Source: Nonomuraea wenchangensis (GTDB lineage: Bacteria > Actinomycetota > Actinomycetes > Streptosporangiales > Streptosporangiaceae). Taken from it: a stretch of 64,000 nt of DNA. The stretch covers positions 179,671 through 243,670 of the forward strand of contig NZ_FOHX01000016.1 in assembly GCF_900111685.1 (NCBI RefSeq). The letters run 5' to 3'. The notes below the pieces were generated by a model. That model was not told the origin of the DNA. It was given only the letters and a program-made list of their open reading frames with translations, and did not search any database. Shown here piece after piece: positions 42,520 through 50,769 of this stretch (position 1 is its first letter; each line of letters begins with the position of its first letter). Made by a program: the position numbers and the translations under genes.

Positions 42520-42559
42520 TTGATGTGCATGGTGGGATCGTCTGTCAAGACCCGAGGAC

Positions 42560-43288
42560 ATGTTGGACGAGTCGGCGCGACTGATGACGGTGCTGCGCCC
42601 GGTGCGGGCCGGCAACGCCTTCGAGGAGACCGTGGAACGGCTGCTCCAGGCCATCAAGCTGGGCGTGGTGCCGCCGGGCGGCAAGCTGCCGCCGGAGCGC
42701 GAGCTCGCCGTGCGGCTCGGTATCAGCCGGGTCACCCTGCGTGAGGCGATCCGCGCCCTGTCCGACGCCGGTTACCTTGACGTGCGCAGGGGCCGCTACG
42801 GCGGCGCGTTCGTCACCTACGAGCCGCCCGCCCCGGACGCCCGCGAGCTGCGCCAGGCCGTCGCCGAGATGGGCCGCGACGACCTCGCCGACGCCCTGAC
42901 CTTCCGCCTGGCGGTCGAGTGCGGCGCCGCCCAGGTGCTGGCCGGCATGGAGCTCACCGGCGACCGGCGCGCCCTGCTCCTGCGCCGGCTTGCCGACCTC
43001 AACGGGGCGTCCCTGGAGGACTACCGCCGCCTCGACACGGCCTTCCACCTGTCCATCGCCGAGCTGACCGGCTCCTCGCTGCTCGCCACGGCCTGCGCCG
43101 ACGCGCGCTCCCGGGTCAGCGACCTGCTCAACGCGATCCCGATGCTCCAGGTCAACCTCGACCACGCCGCCGTCCAGCACCGGGCCATCGTGGACGCCAT
43201 CCTCGCCGGCGACCCCGACGCGGCCCGCCGCGCCATGGCCGAGCACCTGGAGGGCACGGCCGCGCTGCTGCGGGCGTTCCTCGCCTGA
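42560..43288 (+). CDS. GntR-family regulator, FadR/FCD type
   Basis: A protein of 242 residues. The N-terminal winged helix contains LPPERELAVRLGISRVTLREAIRAL and the wing RRGRYGGAFV; the C-terminal all-helical FCD ligand domain has metal-type His residues in YRRLDTAFHLSIAELTGS and AAVQHRAIVDAILAGD. The ligand is probably a polyamine, ethanolamine or gamma-glutamyl intermediate. It is divergent from the ligase operon that it is likely to repress. Confidence 0.9.
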   Translation: MLDESARLMTVLRPVRAGNAFEETVERLLQAIKLGVVPPGGKLPPERELAVRLGISRVTLREAIRALSDAGYLDVRRGRYGGAFVTYEPPAPDARELRQAVAEMGRDDLADALTFRLAVECGAAQVLAGMELTGDRRALLLRRLADLNGASLEDYRRLDTAFHLSIAELTGSSLLATACADARSRVSDLLNAIPMLQVNLDHAAVQHRAIVDAILAGDPDAARRAMAEHLEGTAALLRAFLA

Positions 43289-43340
43289 CGGAAGATACGT
43301 CACGGTAAGGGCGATCGCCTCGTACCATCGTTTTAAGGTC

Positions 43341-44099
43341 ATGGGGGATTGGTTTCAGCACACCATCGTCGCCACGGGACGGCTGTCGCTGTTCTGCTTC
43401 TTCGTCATGCTCATCGTGGCGTTCATCGCGACCCGCATCAACGTCCGGCTGATCAGGGCGAAGGTCGGCTGGTTCCGCGACGTCAACGTGGGCGAGATGC
43501 ACATCCACCACGTCGTCTTCGGCGTCGTGCTGATGCTCGTCGGCGGCGTCACGCAGATCGTCGTCGCGCCCGCCGCGCAGGCCGGGCACGCGATGGCGGC
43601 GGGCGTCTTCGGGGTCGGCTCGGCGCTGGTCCTCGACGAGTTCGCGCTGATCCTGCACCTGCACGACGTGTACTGGGAGGAGGAGGGGCGGACCTCGGTC
43701 GACGCGGTCTTCATCGCGGTCGCCGTCACCGGGCTGCTGCTCATCGGGCTCCGGCCGCTCACCTGGGACTACGGCCCGCTCCTGGTCAACCCGGCGGTGC
43801 TGATCGTGGGCAACCTGGTGCTGGCCGTGATCACCCTGCTCAAGGGGAAGATCTGGACCGGGATGGCCGGACTGTTCGTGCCGCCCGTGCTGCTGGTGGG
43901 CGCGATCCGGCTGGCCCGTCCCGGTTCGCCGTGGGCGCGCTGGGTCTTCGCCCGGCGCTCGCCGCGCAAGATGGCGCGGGCCCTGCGCAGGGAGGAGAAG
44001 TGGCGGCGGCCGGCGATCCGGGCCAAGATCGCCTTCCAGGAGTTCCTGTCCGGGCGGCACGACCTGCCGTCCACGCGGCGCGCACGCCGGCGCACGTGA
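43341..44099 (+). CDS. Integral membrane protein with conserved His and acidic residues
   Basis: A protein of 252 residues with about six hydrophobic segments between residues 10 and 195. The loop GEMHIHHVVFG and the segment ALVLDEFALILHLHDVYW hold His and Glu/Asp residues that could bind metal. A basic C-terminal tail follows. The family is common in actinobacteria; no function is known. Its stop overlaps the next start as GTGA. Confidence 0.75.
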   Translation: MGDWFQHTIVATGRLSLFCFFVMLIVAFIATRINVRLIRAKVGWFRDVNVGEMHIHHVVFGVVLMLVGGVTQIVVAPAAQAGHAMAAGVFGVGSALVLDEFALILHLHDVYWEEEGRTSVDAVFIAVAVTGLLLIGLRPLTWDYGPLLVNPAVLIVGNLVLAVITLLKGKIWTGMAGLFVPPVLLVGAIRLARPGSPWARWVFARRSPRKMARALRREEKWRRPAIRAKIAFQEFLSGRHDLPSTRRARRRT

Positions 44100-44437
44100 G
44101 CGTGGACGAGCTCGCGCTCGCGATGCGGGCGCTGCACGAGCGCGGCCACGCGGGCGACCTCGCCGAGGTCGCCGCCGCCCGGGACCTCTACTCCTTCCGC
44201 GAGCTCGAAAGCCTCGCCCGGCGGCGCCACGAGACCTTCTCCGTGCGCGAGCTGGCCGACCGGCTGGAGTTCGCCGAGTTCATCGCCGACGAGGAGTTCG
44301 AGGCGTGCGGGCTGGACGAGGAGGGCGTACGGGCGGTCCGGCGCTTCGCCCGGGAGTGGCTGGAGGACATCAAGCTGCGCCGGGCCGACGACGGCGACGT
44401 GGACTACGACGCCGAGGACGTCCCCGGCGTCGACTGA
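44096..44437 (+). CDS. Small acidic helical protein of unknown function
   Basis: A protein of 113 residues starting GTG 44096, with helices such as VDELALAMRALHERG and ESLARRRHETFSVRELADRLEFAEF and an acidic tail DDGDVDYDAEDVPG. No family is recognised. Tight coupling to the membrane protein gene suggests shared work. It overlaps the end of the convergent SGNH hydrolase gene by 34 bases. Confidence 0.65.
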   Translation: MSVDELALAMRALHERGHAGDLAEVAAARDLYSFRELESLARRRHETFSVRELADRLEFAEFIADEEFEACGLDEEGVRAVRRFAREWLEDIKLRRADDGDVDYDAEDVPGVD

Positions 44438-45195
44438 TCCACCGGGGTCAGCAGGGGCCGCTTGGCGGTGCGGCCGTCGCCCGAGGAACGCCCGCGCAGG
44501 CGGCGGCCGACCCACGGCCCCGCGAACGCGCCCAGCCAGCGGGCCTGCTCCGCCGCCGTCCGCCAGGCCGGCGCCGCAGGCAGGAGCGGGAACGGATCAC
44601 TCCACGTGCCGTCGCTGCCCGGCAGCTCCAGTGCGTGGGCGACGGAGGCGGCGATGCGGGCGTGCCCCTCCGGGCTGGCGTGCAGCCGGTCGGGGCTCCA
44701 CATCCGGGCGTCTTCGACGAATCGCATCCCGAAGGTGTCCACCAGCGTCACCCCGTGCCGGGCCGCGGCGTCCCTGATCCGCGCGTTCAGCGCGACGACG
44801 CGCGGCAGGAGCGGGCGGGCCAGCGGCATGATCGCGCCGATGTCGGGGAAGGTCACGCTGACCACCCGGGCCCCGGCCGAGGTCAGTGCCGCGAACATCT
44901 CCTCCAGCGCCTGCGCCACCCGCGCGGCGTCGAAGCCCGGCCGGATGAGGTCGTTCATGCCGGCCATGACCGTGGCCAGGTCGGGCCGCAGCGCGAGGGC
45001 GGCCGGCAACTGCTCGTCGCGGATCTGGCCGGCCAGTTTGCCCCGGACGGCGAGGTTGGCGTAGCGCAGCTCCGGGTTCGCGCCGGCCAGGACCTCGGCC
45101 AGGCGGTCGGCCCAGCCGCGGTGGCCGCGCAGGTCGTCGCCGTCGCCGAGCCCCTCGGTCTGGCTGTCGCCGAGGGCGACGTAACGGGCGTACAT
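44404..45195 (-). CDS. SGNH/GDSL-family hydrolase
   Basis: A protein of 263 residues. Block I is VALGDSQTEGLGDG (catalytic Ser in GDSQ), block III AGMNDLIRPG, and block V SPDRLHASPEGHARIA (Asp and His). It is probably an esterase or lipase; no signal peptide, so cytosolic. The start ATG 45195 shares one base with the PadR stop (TGATG), so the regulator and hydrolase form one unit. Confidence 0.88.
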   Translation of the reverse strand: MYARYVALGDSQTEGLGDGDDLRGHRGWADRLAEVLAGANPELRYANLAVRGKLAGQIRDEQLPAALALRPDLATVMAGMNDLIRPGFDAARVAQALEEMFAALTSAGARVVSVTFPDIGAIMPLARPLLPRVVALNARIRDAAARHGVTLVDTFGMRFVEDARMWSPDRLHASPEGHARIAASVAHALELPGSDGTWSDPFPLLPAAPAWRTAAEQARWLGAFAGPWVGRRLRGRSSGDGRTAKRPLLTPVDQSTPGTSSAS

Positions 45196-45770
45196 CAGGG
45201 CCGCTCCTTCCTGACGTGGGCCGCGCGCTCCTCCAGCGCGCGGGCGGTGCCGAGACACCAGTCGCGGATCTCCCGCTCCAGCCGGCAGCCGGCCAGGCAC
45301 GACAGGTAGGGCCCGACGCGCTCGCCCTCGCGCAGGAACGTCTCCTCGTCCAGGTCGCCGCGGAAGTGCAGCAGCGTGCGCTCGAACAGGGTCAGCTTGG
45401 CGTCGGCCGCCGCGGCCCGCTCGTGGAGCTGGGCGATGACGGGGGCGGGGTCGAGGGCGTCCACGGCGTGCACCCGGACCATCAGGTCGTCGCGGAGCAG
45501 CAGCGGCTTGGGCGGGGCGGCGGCGAAGGCGGCCAGCTCGTCGAGACCGGCGCCGGTGACGGTGAACACCCGCTTGTTGGGGCGGCCTCGCTGGACGACC
45601 TCGCGGCCCGCCACCAGGCCGTCGGCCTCCAGCCTGGCCAGCTCGGCGTAGAGCTGCTGGGGGGAGGCGTACCAGAAGTCGGCGACGCCGACGTCGAAGA
45701 TCTTGGTGAGCTGGTAGCCGCTGTGCTCGCCGCTCAGGAGGGCGGCGAGGACGGCATGGCGGAGGGCCAT
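45195..45770 (-). CDS. PadR-family transcriptional regulator
   Basis: A protein of 191 residues. The winged helix spans HAVLAALLSGEHSGYQLTKIF and PQQLYAELARLEADGLV with the wing RGRPNKRVFTVT; a Vir-type C-terminal helical domain follows (about residues 95-190). PadR proteins usually repress their own operon until a small ligand binds. Two tandem palindromes sit 5 bp upstream of its ATG. Confidence 0.92.
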   Translation of the reverse strand: MALRHAVLAALLSGEHSGYQLTKIFDVGVADFWYASPQQLYAELARLEADGLVAGREVVQRGRPNKRVFTVTGAGLDELAAFAAAPPKPLLLRDDLMVRVHAVDALDPAPVIAQLHERAAAADAKLTLFERTLLHFRGDLDEETFLREGERVGPYLSCLAGCRLEREIRDWCLGTARALEERAAHVRKERP

Positions 45771-45774
45771 CGTC

Positions 45775-45806
45775 AGTCATGCCCATGAGTAGTCATGGAC
45801 ATGACT
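45775..45806. promoter_or_regulatory. Tandem palindromic PadR operator
   Basis: AGTCATG-CC-CATGAGT (45775-45790, one mismatch) is directly followed by AGTCATG-GA-CATGACT (45791-45806, perfect). Two 16-bp sites head to tail just before the PadR gene strongly suggest autoregulation. Confidence 0.7.
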
Positions 45807-45829
45807 ATAGGCAGGACGGGCGCGGGACG

Positions 45830-46726
45830 CTAGGGCAGGGCGGGGACGGCGGGCGGGGTGTTGGTCCAGCCGACCTCGACCAGGGTCTCGCTGGAATCCT
45901 TGCCCGGGACCTGCTTGCCGTCGTCCAGGGCCTTCTGGGCCCGCGACAGCAGCACCATCCTGCCGGTGTCCACGATCAGCCTGGTCCTGCTGGTGCTCTT
46001 GCTCTTCGTCCCCTCGGCCTTCCGCTCGATCAGCACCACGGCGCCGGATCTGCCCATCGCGTCCTTCGCGACGCCGTCCGTGCGGACGTCCGGCATCGTC
46101 AGCAGCGCCTGGTAGGCGGCGGTGCGGACCTCCTTCGTGACGGGAAGGGCGTGCAGGAGCTCCGGCAGGGTCCCCGCGACCCAGCCGTCGAGGGCGTCGC
46201 TCGGCACGCGGCCGACCTGACCCGCTCTCCTGAGCCAGTCCTTCAGGGTTCCCGGGTCCGCGGGCAGGCGCTGGACCTCGTCGTACGTCAGGTTCTGTCC
46301 CCCGAGAAAGAACTGGTTCTGGCCCCGTACGGGGTTCATGCTGCCCTTGGCGGGTGTGGCGGACAGCTTCACGGTCTTGCCGTCGATCGACTCGCTCCAC
46401 TTGGACGGGGAGCCGTCACGCTGCCACGCCTTCTTGTCCGCCGCGCTCTTCGGCAGCGCCCCGAGCTCACGGAACCCGAACCACGTCCTGCCGTCGGGCG
46501 CCTGCCAGCTCTCCGAGACCCGCCGCTGGACCAGCGCGTAGGGGTCCGACCTGGAGCCGAACCGCCAAGGATGGGTGAGCGTCATCAGCGACCTGGAATG
46601 CCAGTAGGCGCCCTCGGGCGGAGCCGCCGCGGCCGCCTCCGGCGCGCCCATGAGGGCGGTGGCGCCCATGGCCAGGCCGACGCCCAGGGAGACCAGCGGC
46701 CGGATCGGCGCGGTCGCGAGTTTCAT
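45830..46726 (-). CDS. CU044_5270-family secreted or membrane-anchored protein
   Basis: A protein of 298 residues. A signal-like N-terminus (MKLATAPIRPLVSLGVGLAMG, cleavage region AAAAAPP) leads to an extracytoplasmic domain with the order expected of CU044_5270 proteins: FGSRSDPYALVQRRVSESWQ-like strands, LPADPGTLKDWLRR, and the terminal SSETLVEVGWTN. These proteins usually accompany SigE-family ECF sigma genes, as here (divergent at 46869). Its role is unknown. Confidence 0.75.
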   Translation of the reverse strand: MKLATAPIRPLVSLGVGLAMGATALMGAPEAAAAAPPEGAYWHSRSLMTLTHPWRFGSRSDPYALVQRRVSESWQAPDGRTWFGFRELGALPKSAADKKAWQRDGSPSKWSESIDGKTVKLSATPAKGSMNPVRGQNQFFLGGQNLTYDEVQRLPADPGTLKDWLRRAGQVGRVPSDALDGWVAGTLPELLHALPVTKEVRTAAYQALLTMPDVRTDGVAKDAMGRSGAVVLIERKAEGTKSKSTSRTRLIVDTGRMVLLSRAQKALDDGKQVPGKDSSETLVEVGWTNTPPAVPALP

Positions 46727-46868
46727 GGGGAACCTCCGTGGATTTCGACGTGATGATCTCCTATACGCCTGGGACCGCCGGAACGTTGCCCCGCGAGACT
46801 TTTTCGCCGCCGGGCAACGCCCGGGACGGCCGAGGCGTATTAGGGGGCGTGAAATCGGACAGACAGCC

Positions 46869-47381
46869 ATGAGCGGCGCTGAGCGCGACTTCAGCGCTTT
46901 CGTGGCCGCGCGTGCCACGAGCCTGCTGCGGGTCGCCTATCTCGCCTGCGGCGACGAGACAGAGGCCGAGGACCTGCTGCAGACGGCGCTGGAGCGCACG
47001 TACCGGAGCTGGGACCGGGTGCGGTACGACAGCCCCGAGCCCTACGTACGCCGCGTCATCGTCAACGCCGCCATCAGCCGCGCCCGCCGCCGGGCCATCC
47101 TCAGCATCATCCCGACGCACAGGCCGCCGGAGAGACCGGCCCGCGTCACCGACGTCGACCTGCGCCACGTGCTCATGGAGGCGCTGCGCGCCCTGCCGCC
47201 CCGGCAGCGCGCGGTGGTCGTCCTGCGGTACTGGGAGGACCTCAGCGAGGCGCAGACCGCCGAGGTGCTCGGCTGCTCGGTCGGCACCGTCAAGAGCCAG
47301 GCGTCCAAGGCCATGGCCAAGCTCCGCTCGGCGCTCGGCCACGAAGCAGCGGAAGGAGTGATCAGGAATGCCCGCGCTTGA
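46869..47381 (+). CDS. SigE-family ECF RNA polymerase sigma factor
   Basis: A protein of 170 residues. Region 2 is LLRVAYLACGDETEAEDLLQTALERTY and region 4 is LPPRQRAVVVLRYWEDLSEAQTAEVLGCSVGTVKSQ-type, recognisable by AEVLGCSVGTVKS. It overlaps the downstream membrane-protein gene by 14 bases, the usual sigma/anti-sigma layout. Divergence from the CU044_5270-family gene suggests that gene is a target. Confidence 0.92.
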   Translation: MSGAERDFSAFVAARATSLLRVAYLACGDETEAEDLLQTALERTYRSWDRVRYDSPEPYVRRVIVNAAISRARRRAILSIIPTHRPPERPARVTDVDLRHVLMEALRALPPRQRAVVVLRYWEDLSEAQTAEVLGCSVGTVKSQASKAMAKLRSALGHEAAEGVIRNARA

Positions 47382-48114
47382 GGAGGAGCTCCGCCAGATC
47401 ATGGCGGACGAGACCGCGAGACTGCACGCCGCGCCCGACCTGGCGGAGCGGGTCATGCGAGCCGCCGGCGGCAGGCGGACGAGGGTCAGGGGCGCGGCAC
47501 TGGCCGCGGTGGCCGCCGTCATCGCCGCGGCGCCCATCGGTTACGTGACCTTGGGTTCGGCGGCCACGAGCGGCGAGCCCCCGGTTGTGGTGCAGACCAC
47601 GACCGCCACGACGCTGGAGCCGCCCGCCATCGACGACACCCCGCCGGTCCCCTCCGACCCGCCGGACTTCGGCGACCTGGGGGACGGGAAGGCGTTCGGG
47701 CACGTCAAGGTGGGATATCTGCCTGACGGGCTGAGATGGTCGAACTGGTCGCTGGACCACGGCGACAGTTACACGACCAGCTACAACTTCGACGGCGACA
47801 AGCACGGCTTCTACTGCGTCCAGATCTTCATCCACGAGGACGCCGCCGTCCAGGAGCTCGACGAGCGGATCCAGCGGTTCCGCGACGAGGGCGAAGGCGA
47901 GGAGGTGACCATCGGCGACCGCACCGGCTACCTCGTCACCCAGGACGTGGGCGAGGACGGCATGAAGGGCACCCCCACGCTCTTCCTCAGGATGGGCGAC
48001 AGGCAGCGCGCCGAGATCATGTTCAGTCCGTCGTACGTCAAGAAGTTCTCCGGCGCCGAGGCCGTCAGCGCCGAGCTGAGGAGGATCGCGGAGGGGCTCA
48101 CCTCGACCCTGTGA
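47368..48114 (+). CDS. Membrane protein, probable regulator of the ECF sigma factor
   Basis: A protein of 248 residues. The cytoplasmic N-terminus (about 40 residues, EEELRQIMADETARLHAAP) precedes one transmembrane helix (about residues 43-64), a Thr/Pro linker and an extracytoplasmic domain. The topology fits an anti-sigma factor, but no zinc-finger (ZAS) motif is seen. Assignment rests on the 14-base overlap with the sigma gene. Confidence 0.65.
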   Translation: MPALEEELRQIMADETARLHAAPDLAERVMRAAGGRRTRVRGAALAAVAAVIAAAPIGYVTLGSAATSGEPPVVVQTTTATTLEPPAIDDTPPVPSDPPDFGDLGDGKAFGHVKVGYLPDGLRWSNWSLDHGDSYTTSYNFDGDKHGFYCVQIFIHEDAAVQELDERIQRFRDEGEGEEVTIGDRTGYLVTQDVGEDGMKGTPTLFLRMGDRQRAEIMFSPSYVKKFSGAEAVSAELRRIAEGLTSTL

Positions 48115-48119
48115 CCCGC

Positions 48120-49484
48120 TCAGAGTGCGGCGGCCGAGCGGACGGCGAGGCCCGCGCCGAGCAGCACGACCATCGCGGCGGTGCCCAGCGGGGCCAGGCC
48201 GGACACGCGGGCGGCCAGCCGGCGGCCGGCGGCGGCCCGGCGTTCCAGCCGGTCCACCAGCTTGACCAGCAGGAGGCCGGTGACGGTGAGGGTGGCGGCC
48301 ATGCCGGCCCCGTACGCCGTCACCAGCGCGACGCCGAACCAGGTGCGGCCGAGGGCGATCGCGCCGAGCAGCACGATCAGCGCCGACGGGCTCGGCACCA
48401 GGCCGCCCGCCACCCCGAGCCCCACGAGCCCGGCCCGCTTGCCCGAGTGGCCGTGGCCATGCCCATGACGGGGGACGGGGCGGCGGGCGTTCAGGAGGAG
48501 GCGGACACCGATGACGGCGATCAGCGCGCCGCTGGCCACCCCCAGCCACGACAGCACCGTCTCACCGGCGAGGGTCGTGAAGGCCGTCAGCGCCAGCCCC
48601 ACCACCAGCACCCCGGCCGTGTGCGTGGCCGTCACGGTGGCCCCCACCACGACCGCGTCGCGCGGCCGGCCGCGCCGCCCCGCCAGGTACGCCGCCATCA
48701 CCGTCTTCCCGTGCCCGGGGATGAGCGCGTGCCCGGCCCCCAGCACCACGGCCAGCCCGACGGCGAGCAGCCCGAGCGGGAGCGTCAGCGCGTCCGCGCC
48801 GATCAGGCCGGTGAACGTCCGGTCGAGGGCCGCGAACGCCTCCCCGACGGGCCCGCCGGCGCCGAGGCCCCCGGGCACGGTCCCGCTCCCGCCCGTGGCG
48901 GGCCCGCCGGCCGACACCGTGAACGTGGCCGTCCGCTGGTCGAGCGGGTCGGACAGCAGGTCCTCCGGGTAGGTGCGGAGCTCGTCGCTGACGCTCGCGG
49001 ACGGCACCGTGGAACCGCTCAGCCGTACGCCGTCGCCCGCCGCGCTGATCTCCCGCCAGCCGATCCTGTCCTGCTCGAAGGCGTCGCTGAACTCCACCGG
49101 ACCCGAGGCCCGGACGGCGGCCGTGAGGCGGCAGGTCAGGCGGCTGGTCCGCAGCCCGCCCATGCCGGGCGCGTACGCGAACCCGGCCTCCGTCACCCGC
49201 CACGGCACCGCCGTCCCCGCCACGACCAGGCGTTGCGCGGCGGCCAGCGCGGCGCAGCGGCGGCCCGCGTAGCCGGCGTCCACGTCCGGATCGGCCTGCA
49301 GGGTCGGCAGCTCGGCCAGGTCGACGACGGCGAGGTTGCCGATCCCGCCGGGCGTGACCACCAGCCCGTTGTAGTGGTTGACGGTGAAGTTGCCCAGCGG
49401 GTGCGCCGCGGCCGGCCCCGCGAACAGCGCCGGCAGCAGCAGGCCCGCCAGCGCGGACAACAGGGCGAAGCGGATCGCCTTCAT
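48120..49484 (-). CDS. NicO-family nickel/cobalt exporter-like membrane protein
   Basis: A protein of 454 residues. A signal peptide is followed by an extracytoplasmic domain of about 200 residues (AHPLGNFTVNHYNG at its start, a feature of this family), then six membrane helices with GAGHALIPGHGKTVMAAYL, a His-rich loop RHGHGHGHSGK and GLVPSPSALIVLLGAI. These are the HoxN/RcnA-like motifs for metal binding. ATG overlaps the TPR gene stop (ATGA). Confidence 0.85.
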   Translation of the reverse strand: MKAIRFALLSALAGLLLPALFAGPAAAHPLGNFTVNHYNGLVVTPGGIGNLAVVDLAELPTLQADPDVDAGYAGRRCAALAAAQRLVVAGTAVPWRVTEAGFAYAPGMGGLRTSRLTCRLTAAVRASGPVEFSDAFEQDRIGWREISAAGDGVRLSGSTVPSASVSDELRTYPEDLLSDPLDQRTATFTVSAGGPATGGSGTVPGGLGAGGPVGEAFAALDRTFTGLIGADALTLPLGLLAVGLAVVLGAGHALIPGHGKTVMAAYLAGRRGRPRDAVVVGATVTATHTAGVLVVGLALTAFTTLAGETVLSWLGVASGALIAVIGVRLLLNARRPVPRHGHGHGHSGKRAGLVGLGVAGGLVPSPSALIVLLGAIALGRTWFGVALVTAYGAGMAATLTVTGLLLVKLVDRLERRAAAGRRLAARVSGLAPLGTAAMVVLLGAGLAVRSAAAL

Positions 49485-50686
49485 GAGAGCCTCGCGAGGG
49501 ACGGCAGGGACGGGTCGAATCCGGGGTCCACGCGCGCGGGCCGGCCGAGGGCCCGCTCGATGCGGGCCCGGTGGTAGCGGATCAGCGGGTTGTGCCAGCC
49601 GGTTGCGGTGGCCCGCTCGGCGTACCGGAGCGCCTCCGCCGGCTCGCCGGCCCTGAACAGCGCCCACGCGAGGGCGTCGGCGGCGACGAGGTTGGGGTGG
49701 CGGGCGTATTCCGCCCGCGCGTACCGGACGGCGCGCTCCGGGTCGCGGTGGTCGGCCTCGAACTCGGCCGCCGTCAGGTCGTCGCCCACCCCGGCCGCCG
49801 TGAGCAGCCGCCGCTGGGCGTCGAGCAGCGTCCAGTCCGGCCGCAGCCCGGCCTTGATCTGGACCTCGCCCTGCTCGACCAGGTATTGGGGGAGCGGCAG
49901 CCGGGTGACGACCCGCTGGTAGAGGTCGAGCGCCTGGCGGAGGTCGCCGCCGAGGGCGCTCGCCCTGGCCTGGCCGGCCAGCGCCGGGGTGAAGGAGGGG
50001 TCGGCCTGGAGGGCGCGGGCGTACCAGTTCCTGGCCGTGGCCAGGTCGCCCGCGTGGAGGGCCAGCTCGCCCAGGTAGTGGCGGACGTAGGCGAGGTCGG
50101 CGGGCAGCCAGGCGTCCTCGTGCGCGTACTCCAGGTAGCGGCGGGCGCCGTCCTGGTCGCCGCGCAGCTCGGCCGCGTACGACGCGCGCGCGAACGCCGC
50201 CACCCCCGGCTGCAGCTCCAGCATCCGGTCCACGGCCCGCGCGGCCCCCTTCAGGTCGCCGAGCTGGGTGCGGGCGTCGGCGAGCACGCCGTGGGCCGCC
50301 GCGCTGTACGGGTTCGCCGCGACCGCCCGCCCCGCCAGCCGGGCCGCCTCGGCGAACTCGTGCCGGCCCGCGGCGAGGGCGGCCCGCGCGGTGAGCACGG
50401 CGTCGTCGTCCGGGGCCAGCCCGGCCGCGGTGCGGGCGGCGCCCTCCGCCTTCACGTAGTAGGAGGGATCGCCGGTGACGCGGGCCTGGTCGACGTACTG
50501 GGAGGCGAGCTCGGCCCAGCCCCGGTGGTCGCGGGGGAGGCGCTTGAGTCGTTCCTGGAGGGTTTCGAGCGGCTGCGCCGCCGCCGTCGCGGGGGGCGCG
50601 GCGGCGGGGGCCGCGGAGAAGGAGACGATCGTGAAGATCAGCGCCCCGGTGAGGACGAGACCGGCGAAGAACACAAGAGTGCGCAT
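49481..50686 (-). CDS. Secreted or anchored tetratricopeptide-repeat protein
   Basis: A protein of 401 residues. An N-terminal hydrophobic anchor (about residues 5-27) is followed by about eight TPR-like helical hairpins, for example LASQYVDQARVTGDPSYYVKAEGAA and ARNWYARALQADPSFTPALAG. TPR proteins scaffold complexes. It is sandwiched between the DUF4331 and NicO genes and coupled to the latter, suggesting a metal-related envelope complex (inference). Confidence 0.8.
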   Translation of the reverse strand: MRTLVFFAGLVLTGALIFTIVSFSAAPAAAPPATAAAQPLETLQERLKRLPRDHRGWAELASQYVDQARVTGDPSYYVKAEGAARTAAGLAPDDDAVLTARAALAAGRHEFAEAARLAGRAVAANPYSAAAHGVLADARTQLGDLKGAARAVDRMLELQPGVAAFARASYAAELRGDQDGARRYLEYAHEDAWLPADLAYVRHYLGELALHAGDLATARNWYARALQADPSFTPALAGQARASALGGDLRQALDLYQRVVTRLPLPQYLVEQGEVQIKAGLRPDWTLLDAQRRLLTAAGVGDDLTAAEFEADHRDPERAVRYARAEYARHPNLVAADALAWALFRAGEPAEALRYAERATATGWHNPLIRYHRARIERALGRPARVDPGFDPSLPSLARLS

Positions 50687-50769
50687 GACGGGAGCTCCGG
50701 TGCCTGAGCGGCGGTACGGACGGTGCGGGCGACCGGCCGGCTCGGGGAGAAGGCCGGCCGGTTGAGGAC

